Positions 51,257-58,826 of a stretch of DNA of 64,000 bases are shown here, in pieces. Numbering within the stretch: the stretch's first letter is position 1; every line of letters starts with the position of its first letter. The DNA is from Streptomyces sp. CB02980. Lineage in GTDB: Bacteria > Actinomycetota > Actinomycetes > Streptomycetales > Streptomycetaceae. Location: the NCBI RefSeq assembly GCF_014451325.2, contig NZ_JACSCH020000012.1:241279-305278 (forward strand), read 5' to 3'. The notes under the pieces are model-generated. The model had not been told where the DNA came from, did not search any database, and saw only the letters and a list, made by a program, of their open reading frames with translations. The position numbers were made by a program, and so were the translations under genes.

Positions 51257-52161
51257 CGGACGACCGGCGGCAGCGGTTCACGGGCCGCGTGCCAGGCCGC
51301 CGGGAGGGCGGCGACTCCCGTCCGCGCGGCGATCACCCCGCCCGCGATGGCGCAGGTGGTGTCGATGTCACCGCGCCCGGCGACCGTGAACCACAGGCCC
51401 TCGTGCAGGTCGTCGAGGTGCCCCGCCGCACACCACAGCGCGTAGGGAACGGTGTCGGGCCCGGACATCCGGTAGCCGGAGCCCAGGACCTCCGCGGCGT
51501 GCCGGACGGAGGTGCGCTCCGGCATCCGGGCCGCGATGCGCAGACCCGAGCGGACGTCGCCGTCGGGGAGGCGCGCGGCGACGGACCGGAGGAACTCCGG
51601 CCGCGCCGGAGCGGGTCCGCCCCGGCTGCGCGTCGCCAGCGCGGCGGCGAGGGCGACCGCCACCGCCCCGGCGACCGCCTCCGGATGGTGGTGCGAGACC
51701 GTGCTCTGGCGGGCTGCCTGCTCGGCGACGACGTCGAGATCGGCGGCGTGCCAGGCGCCGAGCGGGGCGACGCGCATGGCGGCGCCGTTGCCCCAGGAGC
51801 CCTGGCCGCCGAACTGTCCGGCGACCACCTCCCGCCAGGGTTCGCCCGCTCCGATCCGACGGAGCACGTCATGCATCGAAGCCCCGTACCCCCGGTGCGT
51901 GTCGTCGGCGTAGGCCGCCGCGAGGCCGAGGGCGAGACGGTCCTGGTCGACACCGCCGTCACCGTCGGCGAGCTCCCGGACGAGAACGAGCGCCTGGGCG
52001 GTGTCGTCACTCCACTGCCACAGCGGCTCCGGAGGCAGCGTCCGCGTCTCCAGGGCCGCCGGGCCCTCCCGGCGCAGGATGCCGAACCATCGGTCACCGA
52101 AGGCGTCACCGAAGGCGAGCCCGTGCAACGAGTCGAGGGCGGCGGCAGGCACGTTGATCAT
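51253..52161 (-). CDS. ADP-ribosylglycohydrolase family protein
   Basis: 302 residues from ATG 52159-52161 (MINVPAAALDSLHGLAFGDAFG). The metal-binding motifs of the family are present: WSDDTAQALVLVRELADGD near residue 50, and GDIDTTCAIAGGVIAARTG near the C-terminus in place of the usual DTDT. Enzymes of this family remove ADP-ribose from proteins or nucleic acids, or deblock dinitrogenase reductase. Its own small downstream partner is translationally coupled but frameshifted. Confidence 0.88.
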   Translation of the reverse strand: MINVPAAALDSLHGLAFGDAFGDRWFGILRREGPAALETRTLPPEPLWQWSDDTAQALVLVRELADGDGGVDQDRLALGLAAAYADDTHRGYGASMHDVLRRIGAGEPWREVVAGQFGGQGSWGNGAAMRVAPLGAWHAADLDVVAEQAARQSTVSHHHPEAVAGAVAVALAAALATRSRGGPAPARPEFLRSVAARLPDGDVRSGLRIAARMPERTSVRHAAEVLGSGYRMSGPDTVPYALWCAAGHLDDLHEGLWFTVAGRGDIDTTCAIAGGVIAARTGVAALPAAWHAAREPLPPVVR

Positions 52162-52309
52162 CGGACGAGTATCACAGCGGGTCGACGTCCCCGGCACCGC
52201 GTTTATGCCTCACGGTGCGCCCGACCGCCTCAGCGCCGGTGCGCCACCGCCGGCAGGGCAGGCCAGGTGATGCCCGTCCGTTCTGACGCCCCGGCCGCGG
52301 TCCGTCCTG

Positions 52310-52352
52310 ACGCCCCCGGCCGCCCGGCGGTGAGCCGGGCGGCCGGGGGCGT
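52310..52352. terminator. Hairpin terminator of the MacB-type operon
   Basis: A perfect 19-bp stem (52310-52328 with 52334-52352) with loop GGTGA begins 34 nt beyond the last stop of the minus-strand operon. It also faces the ADP-ribosylglycohydrolase promoter region, which otherwise (52162-52309) shows no strong signal. Confidence 0.8.
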
Positions 52353-52386
52353 TGCGGAGGAGCCGCGTGCCGCTGCCTCGGTGTTC

Positions 52387-53589
52387 CTACGCCGTGGCCA
52401 GCGCCAGCGTCGGCGACAGACGTGACGCCCTGACCGCCGGGTACAGCCCCGCCACCGTGCCGATCGCGAGCGTCGCCGCGAAGCCGCCGCCCACCGCCCA
52501 CAGCGGTACGACCCACGGCAGCCCGCCCGTCGACGCGTACACCCCCGTCGCCGCCCCGCCGAGCGCAACGCCCGCCAGGCCGCCGAGGCCGGACAGCATC
52601 AGGGACTCCGTCACGAACTGGATCCTGATCTGACCCCTGGTCGCGCCCAGGGACCGGCGGAGGCCGATCTCGTGGCGGCGTTCGAGGACGGAGATGATCA
52701 TCGTGTTGGCGACGCCGACCCCGCCCACCAGAAGCGCGATCCCACCGAGTCCCAGGAGCAGCGTGGAGAACGCTCCCTCCGTCGCCGCCTTGGCCTTGAG
52801 CGCCGACGACGGATCGCCGACCGACACGTTCTGCGGGTTCTGCGGATCGATCGTCGGAGCGAGCAGCTGCTGCACGTCCTCCACGGACGCGTCGGCGGAC
52901 CGCTCGTACACCGTCGTCGGATGCCCGTCGAAGCCCAGCAGTCGCTCCGCGCCCGCCCAGCCGACCAGGGCCGACCGCTCGATCTCGGGCGCGAGCGGCA
53001 GCGGGTCGAGGATGCCGATGACCGTGAAGTACCGGTCGTCGATCCAGACCTGCCGGCCCGGCTCGGTGATCCCGAGCCGCTCTGCGGCGACATGGCCGAG
53101 GACCACGGACGGGTAGCGGCCGGTGGCGGCGTTCAGCCAGGTGCCGGACGCGAGCCCGCCCCTGAGGACGTCGAGGAGACCCTCCGTCGCCGCCTTCACC
53201 GCGATCCCGCCGGTCTCGGCCTCCGGGATCTTCTCGGAACGGCGCACCGAGCTCCTGAGGTCACCGGTCCCGGCGGCCTCCTCCACTCCCGCGATCCGGC
53301 CGACCATTCCCACCGCCTCCTTCGGCAGCTTGACCTCCTGCCCGCTGAACATCCCCTCGCCCGGCTTGGCGACCAGCATGTTCGTACCGAGCGCGTCGAG
53401 CTGACGCAGCAACTGGGCCTGGCTGGACGCGGAGATGCCGACGACCGCGATCATCGTGGCGATGCCGATGGCGATGCCGAGGGCCGAGAGCACCACGCGT
53501 ACGGGCCGGCTCCGCAGCCCGGCCGAGCCGACGTGCAGGACGTCCCGCGGACCGAGCCGAGCGGCCGTGAGTCTTCTTGTACGGGACAT
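52387..53589 (-). CDS. MacB/FtsX-type ABC transporter permease
   Basis: 400 residues, ATG sharing one base with the ATPase stop. Layout is MacB-like: first helix PVRVVLSALGIAIGIATMIAV, a large extracytoplasmic domain (~60-275) and three C-terminal helices (LLLGLGGIALLVGGVGVANT, then RRHEIGLRRSLGATRGQIR, the FtsX signature). It works with the ATPase and the adaptor upstream to export peptides or small molecules or to transmit envelope stress. Confidence 0.9.
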   Translation of the reverse strand: MSRTRRLTAARLGPRDVLHVGSAGLRSRPVRVVLSALGIAIGIATMIAVVGISASSQAQLLRQLDALGTNMLVAKPGEGMFSGQEVKLPKEAVGMVGRIAGVEEAAGTGDLRSSVRRSEKIPEAETGGIAVKAATEGLLDVLRGGLASGTWLNAATGRYPSVVLGHVAAERLGITEPGRQVWIDDRYFTVIGILDPLPLAPEIERSALVGWAGAERLLGFDGHPTTVYERSADASVEDVQQLLAPTIDPQNPQNVSVGDPSSALKAKAATEGAFSTLLLGLGGIALLVGGVGVANTMIISVLERRHEIGLRRSLGATRGQIRIQFVTESLMLSGLGGLAGVALGGAATGVYASTGGLPWVVPLWAVGGGFAATLAIGTVAGLYPAVRASRLSPTLALATA

Positions 53590-54389
53590 CAGGCCGCGAC
53601 CTTTCCGTCACCGGAGGTGTCCGATGCACCGGGTGTGTCAGACACACCGGCCCCACCGGACGCGGGCGACGTATCGGCCACCACCCGCCCGTCCCGTATC
53701 CGCACCTGCCGCGGCAGCCGCCCCGCTATCTCCGTGTCGTGCGTGATGACCGCGATCGTCGCGCCCTCCGCGTTGAGTTCGTGCAGGAGCGCCATCACCG
53801 CCTCCCCGGACGCGGAGTCCAGCGCACCCGTCGGTTCGTCGGCGAGCAGCAGGGCCGGCTCGCCGACCACCGCGCGCGCGATGGCGACACGCTGCTTCTG
53901 CCCGCCCGACAGCTCGTGCGGCCGGTGCTTCATCCGGTCGGCGAGGCCCACCCGGGCCAGCGCCTCGGCGGCCATCCTGCGCCGCCGCGCGCGGGGAAGT
54001 CCGGAGTACAGCAGCCCCTCGGCCACGTTCTCCAGCGCACCCACGCCCGGCACCAGATGGAAGGCCTGGAAGACGAAGCCGATGCGGCGGGCGCGCAGCG
54101 CCGACAGCCTGCGATCCGACAGGGAGGCGATGTCGTGCCCGGCGATCTCGACCGTGCCGGCGCTCGGCCGGTCCAGGGTGCCGACGATGTGCAGCAGCGT
54201 CGACTTGCCGGATCCGGACGGCCCGACGATGCCGAGCAGCTCCCCTTCCCCGATGGTGAGATCGACGCCGTCGAGGGCACGGACGCCGCCCGCGTACTCC
54301 TTGGTGACTCCGCGGAGGCGTACGACCGGCGTCGGCGTCCCACCGGGCGTCGGGGTCGAGCCCGTGGCCAAGGCCGAGGTCGTCGTCAT
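53589..54389 (-). CDS. MacB/LolD-type ABC transporter ATP-binding protein
   Basis: 266 residues. Walker A GPSGSGKST (56-64), Q-loop FQAFHLVPG, signature LSGGQKQR, Walker B LLLADEPTGALD and switch His in VITHD are all present. The tail of about 25 residues is Gly/Ser/Asp-rich. Start overlaps the adaptor gene stop (ATGA); stop overlaps the permease start. Confidence 0.92.
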   Translation of the reverse strand: MTTTSALATGSTPTPGGTPTPVVRLRGVTKEYAGGVRALDGVDLTIGEGELLGIVGPSGSGKSTLLHIVGTLDRPSAGTVEIAGHDIASLSDRRLSALRARRIGFVFQAFHLVPGVGALENVAEGLLYSGLPRARRRRMAAEALARVGLADRMKHRPHELSGGQKQRVAIARAVVGEPALLLADEPTGALDSASGEAVMALLHELNAEGATIAVITHDTEIAGRLPRQVRIRDGRVVADTSPASGGAGVSDTPGASDTSGDGKVAA

Positions 54390-55480
54390 GCGGCCGGCAC
54401 CCCGACCTTCATGCCCTCGCGCAGCCCCTCGCCGCTGACCTCGACCCGGCCCTGCCCGAACATGCCGAGCTCGACCTCCAGGTCCCGGGCCGTGCCGTTC
54501 TCGACGACCTGGACACCGAAGCCGCCGCCGGGCAGGGCGAGCAACGCGTTCACGGGTACGGTCAGGACGTCCCGGCGCGTCTCACCGGTGAGGTCGACGG
54601 TGACCGGGGACTGGTCGATGCCCTTGACCTTCTCCGGCTGGTCGAAGGAGACCGTGACGGAGATCTTCGGCGTCCGGTCCTGCGGATCGTCGCCCGCCGA
54701 CGCGGTCTTCCCGACGGCCGACACCTTCCCCGGAAGCTCCGTACCGTCCGGCAGCCGGACCTTCACCCGCGTCCCGGTCTTCGCCGACTCCGCCTCCGAC
54801 ACGGGGATCTTGAAGCGTACGACCCGCTCGGAGCCGGTCACGGTGAGCACAGGACCGCCCGGCGCGATCCGGTCGCCGGGCGCGGCGCCCGCCTCCTTCA
54901 CCCGTACCGCACTGCCCGCGAAGGCGATCTGGTCAGGGCCGACGGTGCCGGTCTGCTTCAGGTCGTGGGACTTCTGCCACCGCTTCACGGCGGCGGCCGT
55001 CTTCGCCGTGTACTCCTCGTCGACGTCGAATCCGACGTACCCGAGGGCGGCGAGGTTCTCCTCCAGCCGGCGTACGTCCTTGCCCTTGTCGCCGGTCCTG
55101 AGCGTCCGGTACATGGGCTCGGCGCCGTACATCAGACGGACCGGGCCGCCCTCGACCTCGTACAGCCGCTCGTCCCGCTCGACGACCGAGCCGGTCGCCG
55201 CGACCCAGGTCAGGACCCCGGCCGGACCCGCGTTGATCTTCCGTTCGCCAAGGTGGCCGAGGGTGCCGTCCTGCTGGGAGCTGTTGCTGAGGTCGCCCCG
55301 GGTGACCGGCGCGGTCGCGGCCGGCAGCCCCTTCGCGTCGGCGGCGCCACCGGATCCGTCCGCCGCCTTGTCGGGCGCGGACACGGCGGTGACCGCCGCG
55401 CCGCCGCCCGCGACGGCGACGATCGCCGCGAGGGCGAGCACCAGCCGGCGCCGGGCCATCGGCCGCTCGCGGCCGCTCAT
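54386..55480 (-). CDS. Membrane-anchored adaptor with peptidoglycan-binding domain (HlyD/MacA-like)
   Basis: 364 residues from ATG 55478-55480, overlapping the lipoprotein stop (ATGA). It has one N-terminal membrane helix (LVLALAAIVAVAGGGAAVTA), then a barrel/lipoyl-like part split by a peptidoglycan-binding repeat (DVRRLEENLAALGYVGFDVD, AVKRWQKSHDLKQTGTV) and C-terminal beta domains (VTVDLTGETRRDVLTVPVNA). This efflux-adaptor type is common in Gram-positive MacB operons and couples the permease to the cell wall. Confidence 0.85.
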   Translation of the reverse strand: MSGRERPMARRRLVLALAAIVAVAGGGAAVTAVSAPDKAADGSGGAADAKGLPAATAPVTRGDLSNSSQQDGTLGHLGERKINAGPAGVLTWVAATGSVVERDERLYEVEGGPVRLMYGAEPMYRTLRTGDKGKDVRRLEENLAALGYVGFDVDEEYTAKTAAAVKRWQKSHDLKQTGTVGPDQIAFAGSAVRVKEAGAAPGDRIAPGGPVLTVTGSERVVRFKIPVSEAESAKTGTRVKVRLPDGTELPGKVSAVGKTASAGDDPQDRTPKISVTVSFDQPEKVKGIDQSPVTVDLTGETRRDVLTVPVNALLALPGGGFGVQVVENGTARDLEVELGMFGQGRVEVSGEGLREGMKVGVPAA

Positions 55481-55992
55481 CGGGCCACGCTCTCGCACGC
55501 CTTGGCGGCCTTGTCGAACTTCTGCTTCTCCGCGCCCTGCGGTATCGGCATGGCCGCCTGCGCCCCGCCGTCGAACTTCGGGTCGGGCATGTTGAAGCCG
55601 TTCTCCCGCATGCACTTCGCGTATGCGAGCGCCTTGTCCTTGTCGGCCTGCGTCGGCTCCTTGCCGAAGCCGGCGCCGCCGGCCTTGTCCTGGCAGGCCT
55701 TGAACGCCTTCTCCATCTTCTCCTTCGACATGCCGTCACCGCCGATCGTCAGCCCGACGCCCTGCTCGCCCGGCTTCGGCTCGGGCACGTCGAGACCCTG
55801 CTCGCGCAGGCACTTGCGGTGCTCGAAGGCCTGGTCGGCCTTCTTTCCCTCGTCGCTCACGCTCCCGTCCTTCTTCCCGCTCCCTGAACTGCCCGAGTCC
55901 GAGCCCGATCCCGAGCAGGCGGTGGCGAGCAGGGTGAGGGCGGCGGCCAGGGAGGTGGCGGCGGCGGCCCGGGTGATCCGTCGAATCGTCAT
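55477..55992 (-). CDS. Small lipoprotein of the ABC export operon
   Basis: 171 residues. The lipobox LATAC follows a paired-Arg signal sequence, then a Ser/Gly linker. Two similar half-domains each contain a Cys in a helix (HRKCLREQGLDVPEP and YAKCMRENGFNMPDP), with further Cys at FKACQD and KACESV, suggesting two disulfide-linked repeats. First gene of the operon, divergent from the two-component system, so it may be the sensed or exported-substrate-facing component (inference). Confidence 0.8.
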   Translation of the reverse strand: MTIRRITRAAAATSLAAALTLLATACSGSGSDSGSSGSGKKDGSVSDEGKKADQAFEHRKCLREQGLDVPEPKPGEQGVGLTIGGDGMSKEKMEKAFKACQDKAGGAGFGKEPTQADKDKALAYAKCMRENGFNMPDPKFDGGAQAAMPIPQGAEKQKFDKAAKACESVAR

Positions 55993-56081
55993 GGCGTGGA
56001 GCGTGCCGCGAAGGGGTGTTTCGTTTCCCTCAGCGGTTTTGTTTACACCGGCGAAAGGTCGCTTTCGGATACACAGGAGGC

Positions 56082-56741
56082 ATGCGCGTACTGGTGGTGG
56101 AGGACGAGGCGTTTCTCGCCGAGATGATCGCCGAGGGGCTGCGCCGCGACGCGCTCGCCGTGGACATCGCGGCCGACGGCCTCGAAGCACTGCGGAAACT
56201 GCAGCTGGGGGAGTACGACGTGCTCGTCCTGGACCGGGACCTGTCCGGGATGCACGGCGACGACGTCTGCCGCCGTGTGGTCGAACAGCGGCTGATGACC
56301 CGGGTGCTGATGCTGACGGCGGCGGGCACGGTACGGGACCGGGTCGAGGGCCTCGGCCTCGGCGCCGACGACTACCTGGCCAAACCCTTCGCCTACGACG
56401 AGCTGCTCGCCCGTGTCCTGGCGCTCGGCCGGCGTGCCCGGCCCGCCCTGCCGCCCGTACTGGAGCGGGCCGGCGTCGTCCTGGACACCGCCCGCCGCCA
56501 GGCCAGCCGGGACGGCCGCCATCTGCAGCTGTCGCGGAAGGAGTTCGCCGTCCTGGAGGCCCTGCTGCGGGCCGAGGGCGCGGTGGTCAGCGGAGAGGAC
56601 CTGATCGAGCAGGTCTGGGAGGAGCACACCAGCTACCGCACGAACGCGGTACGGGTCACGCTGAGCAAACTCCGCGCGAAGCTGGGCGAGCCGCCGGTCG
56701 TGGAGACGGTCCCGGGCTCGGGCTACCGGATCGGGTCATGA
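56082..56741 (+). CDS. OmpR-family response regulator
   Basis: 219 residues. The receiver has Asp51 (VLVLDRDLSG), acidic Glu7/Asp8 and LAKPF; the C-terminal winged helix is OmpR/PhoB type (LQLSRKEFAVLEALLRAEG, RTNAVRVTLSKLRAKLG, VPGSGYRIGS). AGGAGG ends only one nt before the ATG, unusually close; the receiver leaves no room for a later start. Its stop overlaps the kinase start (ATGA). Likely controls the divergent ABC operon across an 89-bp region. Confidence 0.9.
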   Translation: MRVLVVEDEAFLAEMIAEGLRRDALAVDIAADGLEALRKLQLGEYDVLVLDRDLSGMHGDDVCRRVVEQRLMTRVLMLTAAGTVRDRVEGLGLGADDYLAKPFAYDELLARVLALGRRARPALPPVLERAGVVLDTARRQASRDGRHLQLSRKEFAVLEALLRAEGAVVSGEDLIEQVWEEHTSYRTNAVRVTLSKLRAKLGEPPVVETVPGSGYRIGS

Positions 56742-57982
56742 AGCGGGTCGTGAAGCAGGTCGTCACGGGGGAGCGGGCCCGGCTGACCGCCCTGTACGGC
56801 GGCCTTCTGCTGCTCGCGGGCGCCCTGCTGACGGGGGTCGTGTACTTCCTCGTCAAGGAGGGCCTGTACTCGTCGATCAGTCTGGCCGTCACCGGGACCG
56901 TACCGGCGCGGCGGCTGGAGGAGCTGCCGAGCCCGTACCCGAGCGCGACCGCCGGCTCCGCTCCGGCCAGTTTCCTGCCGGCCACGCTACCCGCGAGCCC
57001 GGCCCCGAGCGGTGCCACCCAGCTCCCCGGCGAAGTGCTCGCGATCACGCGGTCGGTGAGCGGCGCGGCGGAGTCGGCGGCGCTGGAGCGCCTTCTGACG
57101 GTGTCGTCGATCGTGCTCCTCGTGTACGCGGTGCTCTCCGTCGTCCTCGCGTGGTGGATGGCCGGCCGGGTGCTCCGGCCGGTGGCCGTGATCACGGAGA
57201 CGGCCCGCCGGCTGTCGGGCGAGAACCTGCACGAGAGGATCGCGCTCGACGGTCCGCCCGGCGAGCTCAAGCGGCTCGCCGACACCTTCGACGGGATGCT
57301 CGGCCGGATGGAGGGGCTGGTCTCCGCCCAGCAGCGGTTCGCGGCGAACGCCGCCCACGAGCTGCGCACGCCGGTGGCCGTGCAGCGCGCGGCAGCCGAG
57401 ATCGGGCTCGCGGGGGAACCCACGCCGGAGCGCGTCGCCCGCATCCGGGCGAAGCTGATCGAGGTCGCGGACGACAGTGAACGGATCATCGAGGGCCTCC
57501 TGCTGCTCGCCGCGTCCGACCAGGGTCTCCGGGAGCGACGTCCGGTGGCCTTGCACGAGGTGGCCCGCCAGGCGGCGGACGCGCTGGCGGCGGAGGCCGC
57601 GGAACACGAGGTGACGGTGTCGGTACGGGCTCTGCCCCTGACGGTCGACGGCGACGCGGTGCTCCTCGACCGCCTGGTGCACAACCTGGTCGTGAACGGT
57701 GTACGCCACAACGTCCCCGGCGGCCGGGTCGAGGTCCGTACGGGTCCGGGAGGCGTCGAGGTGTCGAACACCGGACCCGAGATCCCGCCCGAGACGGTCC
57801 CGCTGCTCTTCGAGCCCTTCCGTCGTCTGACGGAACGCACCCACGGCCCCGGCGAGGGCGCGGGCCTCGGCCTCTCGATCGTCGAGTCGATCGCCCGGGC
57901 CCACGACGCGACGACGGAGGCGTCTCCGAACGCGGAGGGGGGCGGGCTGACGGTGCGGGTGCGGTTCGGCAGGGAGAGGTGA
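56738..57982 (+). CDS. Sensor histidine kinase
   Basis: 414 residues. Two membrane helices (LTALYGGLLLLAGALLTGVV and LLTVSSIVLLVYAVLSVVLAWW) flank a short extracytoplasmic loop rich in Pro/Ser/Ala. HAMP (RVLRPVAVITETARRLS), HisKA with His207 (NAAHELRTPV), and HATPase_c with N box LVHNLVVNGVRHN and G2 GEGAGLGLSIVESI follow. Cognate partner of the overlapping response regulator. Confidence 0.92.
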   Translation: MKRVVKQVVTGERARLTALYGGLLLLAGALLTGVVYFLVKEGLYSSISLAVTGTVPARRLEELPSPYPSATAGSAPASFLPATLPASPAPSGATQLPGEVLAITRSVSGAAESAALERLLTVSSIVLLVYAVLSVVLAWWMAGRVLRPVAVITETARRLSGENLHERIALDGPPGELKRLADTFDGMLGRMEGLVSAQQRFAANAAHELRTPVAVQRAAAEIGLAGEPTPERVARIRAKLIEVADDSERIIEGLLLLAASDQGLRERRPVALHEVARQAADALAAEAAEHEVTVSVRALPLTVDGDAVLLDRLVHNLVVNGVRHNVPGGRVEVRTGPGGVEVSNTGPEIPPETVPLLFEPFRRLTERTHGPGEGAGLGLSIVESIARAHDATTEASPNAEGGGLTVRVRFGRER

Positions 57983-58011
57983 GGAAGCGACGACGGCCCG
58001 GTCGACGGAGC

Positions 58012-58068
58012 CTGAGGGGTGTAGCGGCGTTTCAGGGGCTTGGTGACGCTTGAGGGGCCTGGCGGCGC
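58012..58068 (+). repeat. Three tandem 19-bp imperfect repeats upstream of the TetR gene
   Basis: Units 58012-58030, 58031-58049 and 58050-58068 share the frame TTGAGGGG-TTGGCGGCGC with 4-7 differences each. A partial fourth (TTGACGCC) follows and doubles as the -35 region. They fill most of the gap after the histidine kinase gene. Confidence 0.6.
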
Positions 58069-58105
58069 TTGACGCCGACAAAGTGTGAGTGGTTAAGTAC
58101 TCACA
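58069..58105 (+). promoter_or_regulatory. TetR promoter with overlapping operator, probably leaderless
   Basis: TTGACG (58069-58074) and TAAGTA (58094-58099) form a -35/-10 pair with 19-nt spacing, the -10 ending 5 nt before the ATG at 58105. No Shine-Dalgarno is present. The inverted repeat TGTGAGT-N8-ACTCACA (58084-58105) covers the -10 and the first base of the start codon, ideal for TetR autorepression. Confidence 0.6.
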
Positions 58106-58683
58106 TGAAGCCAGAACGTCCCCGCCAGTTGTCCACCGCCGAGGAGCGCCGCGCGACGGTGCTGCGCACCGCCATCGGCGCCTTCGCCGCCCGCGGCTAC
58201 TTCGGCACCACGACGACCGAGGTCGCCAAGGCCGCAGGCATCTCCCAGGCGTACGTCTACCGGCTCTTCCCGAACAAGGAATCGCTGTTCGTCGCCGTCG
58301 TGGAGCACAGTTTCGTCCAGGTGCGGGCCAGCCTGGAAAGGGCTGCGGCCGAGGCGCAGGGCAGCACTCCCGAGGTCGTCCTCTCGGCCATGGGGGACTC
58401 GTACGCCAGGTTGATCAGCGGCAGCGACGGTGACAGCGACCTGATGCTCGTCCAGCTCCAGGCGCAGGCGGCCGCGACGTCCGTGCCGGCCGTGCGCGAG
58501 GCCGTGCGGCAGGGCTACGCCCGTCTTGTGGAGTACGTACGTGGTGCCTCGGGCGGCAGTGAGCGGCAGGTCCAGGAGTTCTTCGCGCTGGGCACGCTGT
58601 GTCATCTGATCGTGTCGATGGGGGCGGGCGAGGTGGACGCCCCCTGGAGCCGGACGCTGGCGGCGGGCATCAGGCACTACTGA
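58105..58683 (+). CDS. TetR-family transcriptional regulator
   Basis: 192 residues. The TetR HTH is at residues ~12-58 (TVLRTAIGAFAARGYFGTTT, EVAKAAGISQAYVYRLFPNK), followed by an all-helical ligand domain without distinctive residues. It lies upstream of an MFS exporter on the same strand. The exporter promoter carries the same TGTGAGTGGTT half-operator, so it most likely represses the exporter until a drug-like ligand binds. Confidence 0.88.
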   Translation: MKPERPRQLSTAEERRATVLRTAIGAFAARGYFGTTTTEVAKAAGISQAYVYRLFPNKESLFVAVVEHSFVQVRASLERAAAEAQGSTPEVVLSAMGDSYARLISGSDGDSDLMLVQLQAQAAATSVPAVREAVRQGYARLVEYVRGASGGSERQVQEFFALGTLCHLIVSMGAGEVDAPWSRTLAAGIRHY

Positions 58684-58778
58684 CCCCGGGCCCGCTTCGG
58701 CGGGCGAGCGAGCGGGTGAGTGGTGCGCGGGGAGCGGTGGGCGGGGCGTGGCGGCCTCGACTGTTTTTCGGACACAGA

Positions 58779-58798
58779 TGTGAGTGGTTGACCACACA
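58779..58798. promoter_or_regulatory. TetR-type operator at the MFS exporter promoter
   Basis: TGTGAGTGGTTGACCACACA shares its first 11 bases with the TetR gene's own operator (58084-58094) and has GTGGT-TG-ACCAC symmetry. It contains TTGACC as a possible -35. It begins 95 nt after the TetR stop. Confidence 0.6.
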
Positions 58799-58826
58799 AT
58801 GACGCTCAATGAGGCTGGAGCTTGTC

